Assembly: GCA_937910825.1 (NCBI GenBank)
Contig: CALEMO010000211.1
Coordinates: 1-6,613, forward strand
DNA: 6,613 nucleotides
DNA from: an uncultured Solirubrobacterales bacterium
GTDB lineage: Bacteria; Actinomycetota; Thermoleophilia; Solirubrobacterales; 70-9
Reading direction: 5' to 3'
Shown here: positions 5,561-6,613 of the stretch, piece after piece
How the letters are laid out: every line of letters starts with the position of its first letter
Position numbering within the stretch: position 1 is the stretch's first letter
Position numbers and translations under genes: made by a program
Notes under the pieces: generated by a model
The model's input: the letters and a program-made list of their open reading frames with translations, nothing else
Database searches by the model: none
Told to the model about the DNA's origin: nothing

Positions 5561-6613
5561 TCAGCCGCCTCCGGTGGGGATCTCTTTGACCAGTTTGTAG
5601 CGGCCTTTTCCGTTCATCTCGACAATCCAGATCGGCTGGTTGACGTCGTTGTCGGCAGTGAAGCCAAAAGCTCCGAGGGGGGTTTCCATCTCGACACCTT
5701 CGAGTGAGTCCTTGATGGCCTGGCGGTCGGCCGCGAGATCGGAGAAGGTGAGGTCAGCCGTCGAGGCCGCTTCGGCAAGCAGTTTCACTCCCGTGTAGGA
5801 CTGGGCTGCGAACTGATCGGGCTCCTCGCCGTATTTCTTGCTGTAGGCGGCGATGAACTCCCGGTTTTCGTCAGAGTCGTTTCCGGAGAACCAGGCAGAG
5901 GCGCTTTGCGCTCCTTTGCCGCTCGGACCTAGCTCGCCGGCGGCTGCCACCGAGTTGAAGGCGTTGCCTCCAAGAATCTTGCCGTCGAATCCGAAGTCGT
6001 CGCGCAGCTGGCGAATCAGCTGGACCACGGTTTCGCCCGAGGAGGCGGTGATCATGACGGTGGCGGTTTCGTTGTTGCCAAAAGTCGCTCCGACGCCGTC
6101 CGGGCCAACGGCCACTACTTCAGTGCGCTCAACGCCGTCTGCCTTGAATGCCTTTTCCGCGGTCATTGCCGAGCTCTCGCCGAAAGCATCTCCTTCAGGG
6201 AAAATGACCTCGACCGAGTCCGGATCGGAAACGGATACGTACTCGCCGATGTTGGCCGGGATCGCCTCTGCCTCTCCGAGCGAGTCCCGGAAGCTGTACT
6301 CGCAGGGGTAGGGGCAGTCTCCGACGATGCCCGGACCGGTATTGGAGACGGCGAGGACCGGGGTCTTCAGATCGTTGGCTACCGGATGGGCCTCGGCAGA
6401 GGAGTTGGAGAAGGTCGGCCCGAGTACGGCGACCGAGTCGTCATTTTCGATCAGCTCGCCCATCAGCCTGGCGGAGGCGGCCGGGTCGGCGCCATCGTCG
6501 CGCTGCTCCAGGTTCAGCTCGGCGCCGTTTACTCCGCCGTCCTGATTGATCTGCTCTACCGCGAGCCGGGCCGCTCTCAGCTGCTGCGGACCGAAGGCGG
6601 CCCCGTCTCCGGT
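5561..6613 (-). CDS. ABC transporter substrate-binding protein, branched-chain amino acid (LivK) type, 5' end missing
   Basis: The minus-strand frame is open from base 6613 to TGA at 5561-5563, giving 350 visible residues. An ATG at 6461-6463 is internal, because the 50 residues before it are clearly part of the fold. They include AFGPQQLRAARLAVEQIN and GGVNGAELNL, the standard N-terminal lobe of periplasmic binding proteins type I (Peripla_BP_6). VLGPTFSNSSAEA and TPVLAVSNTGPG follow as ligand-cleft segments. Cys100 and Cys104 of the visible part (DCPYPCEY) may form a disulfide. The C-terminus has GAFGFTADNDVNQPIWIVEMN, typical of the family. Usual length is 380-420 residues, so the signal or lipoprotein leader lies past the window edge. 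By family it captures branched-chain amino acids, amides or similar small molecules outside the membrane for a Liv-type permease. The substrate is not determinable and no permease gene is in view. Confidence 0.92.
   Translation of the reverse strand, partial: TGDGAAFGPQQLRAARLAVEQINQDGGVNGAELNLEQRDDGADPAASARLMGELIENDDSVAVLGPTFSNSSAEAHPVANDLKTPVLAVSNTGPGIVGDCPYPCEYSFRDSLGEAEAIPANIGEYVSVSDPDSVEVIFPEGDAFGESSAMTAEKAFKADGVERTEVVAVGPDGVGATFGNNETATVMITASSGETVVQLIRQLRDDFGFDGKILGGNAFNSVAAAGELGPSGKGAQSASAWFSGNDSDENREFIAAYSKKYGEEPDQFAAQSYTGVKLLAEAASTADLTFSDLAADRQAIKDSLEGVEMETPLGAFGFTADNDVNQPIWIVEMNGKGRYKLVKEIPTGGG

Overview
The window looks like chromosomal DNA from a high-GC actinobacterium. The best guess is class Thermoleophilia (Solirubrobacter and relatives). 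The reasons are the strong G/C preference at third codon positions, a secreted protein of the 'TGDVGP' type with an Ig-like module and an extremely Lys/Arg-rich tail, and an orphan β-sandwich domain ending in 'LTAIKVDNLG'. The placement rests on remembered family resemblance, not on a search.

Layout. (1) Bases 2-622 (+) are the C-terminal two thirds of an NAD-dependent epimerase/dehydratase. An open frame at 574-963 overlaps its end and encodes a small β-sandwich domain that looks cut off at its N-terminus. (2) Bases 964-1379 hold no convincing gene but contain the first of several tRNA-like repeats. (3) Bases 1380-2081 (+) encode a complete endonuclease/exonuclease/phosphatase (EEP) family protein. 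(4) Bases 2082-2919 are a gene-poor gap with two more tRNA-like fragments. (5) Bases 2920-5112 (+) encode a large secreted protein: signal peptide, propeller-like region, Ig-like module and basic tail. (6) Bases 5113-5560 are a convergent gap with a strong hairpin, a short tandem repeat and another tRNA-like repeat. (7) Bases 5561-6613 (-) are most of a substrate-binding protein of a branched-chain-amino-acid-type ABC importer; its 5' end lies outside the window.

The most interesting signal is between the genes. Three 42-bp direct repeats (1163-1204, 2450-2491, 5285-5326) each look like the 3' half of one tRNA, read as tRNA-Arg with anticodon ACG. Each runs from the first base of the anticodon loop to the discriminator base, and none has a matching 5' half nearby. 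Shorter fragments lie at 1338-1353 and 2679-2695. This is the pattern expected when tyrosine-recombinase elements integrate repeatedly in a tRNA anticodon loop and leave displaced 3' ends behind. The repeats bracket the EEP gene and the large secreted-protein gene as if each were a one-gene cassette. A 12-bp-period tandem repeat lies just inside both outer repeats. No integrase is present, so the element reading is inference. The genes show no common pathway; they look like separately acquired or ancestral single genes.
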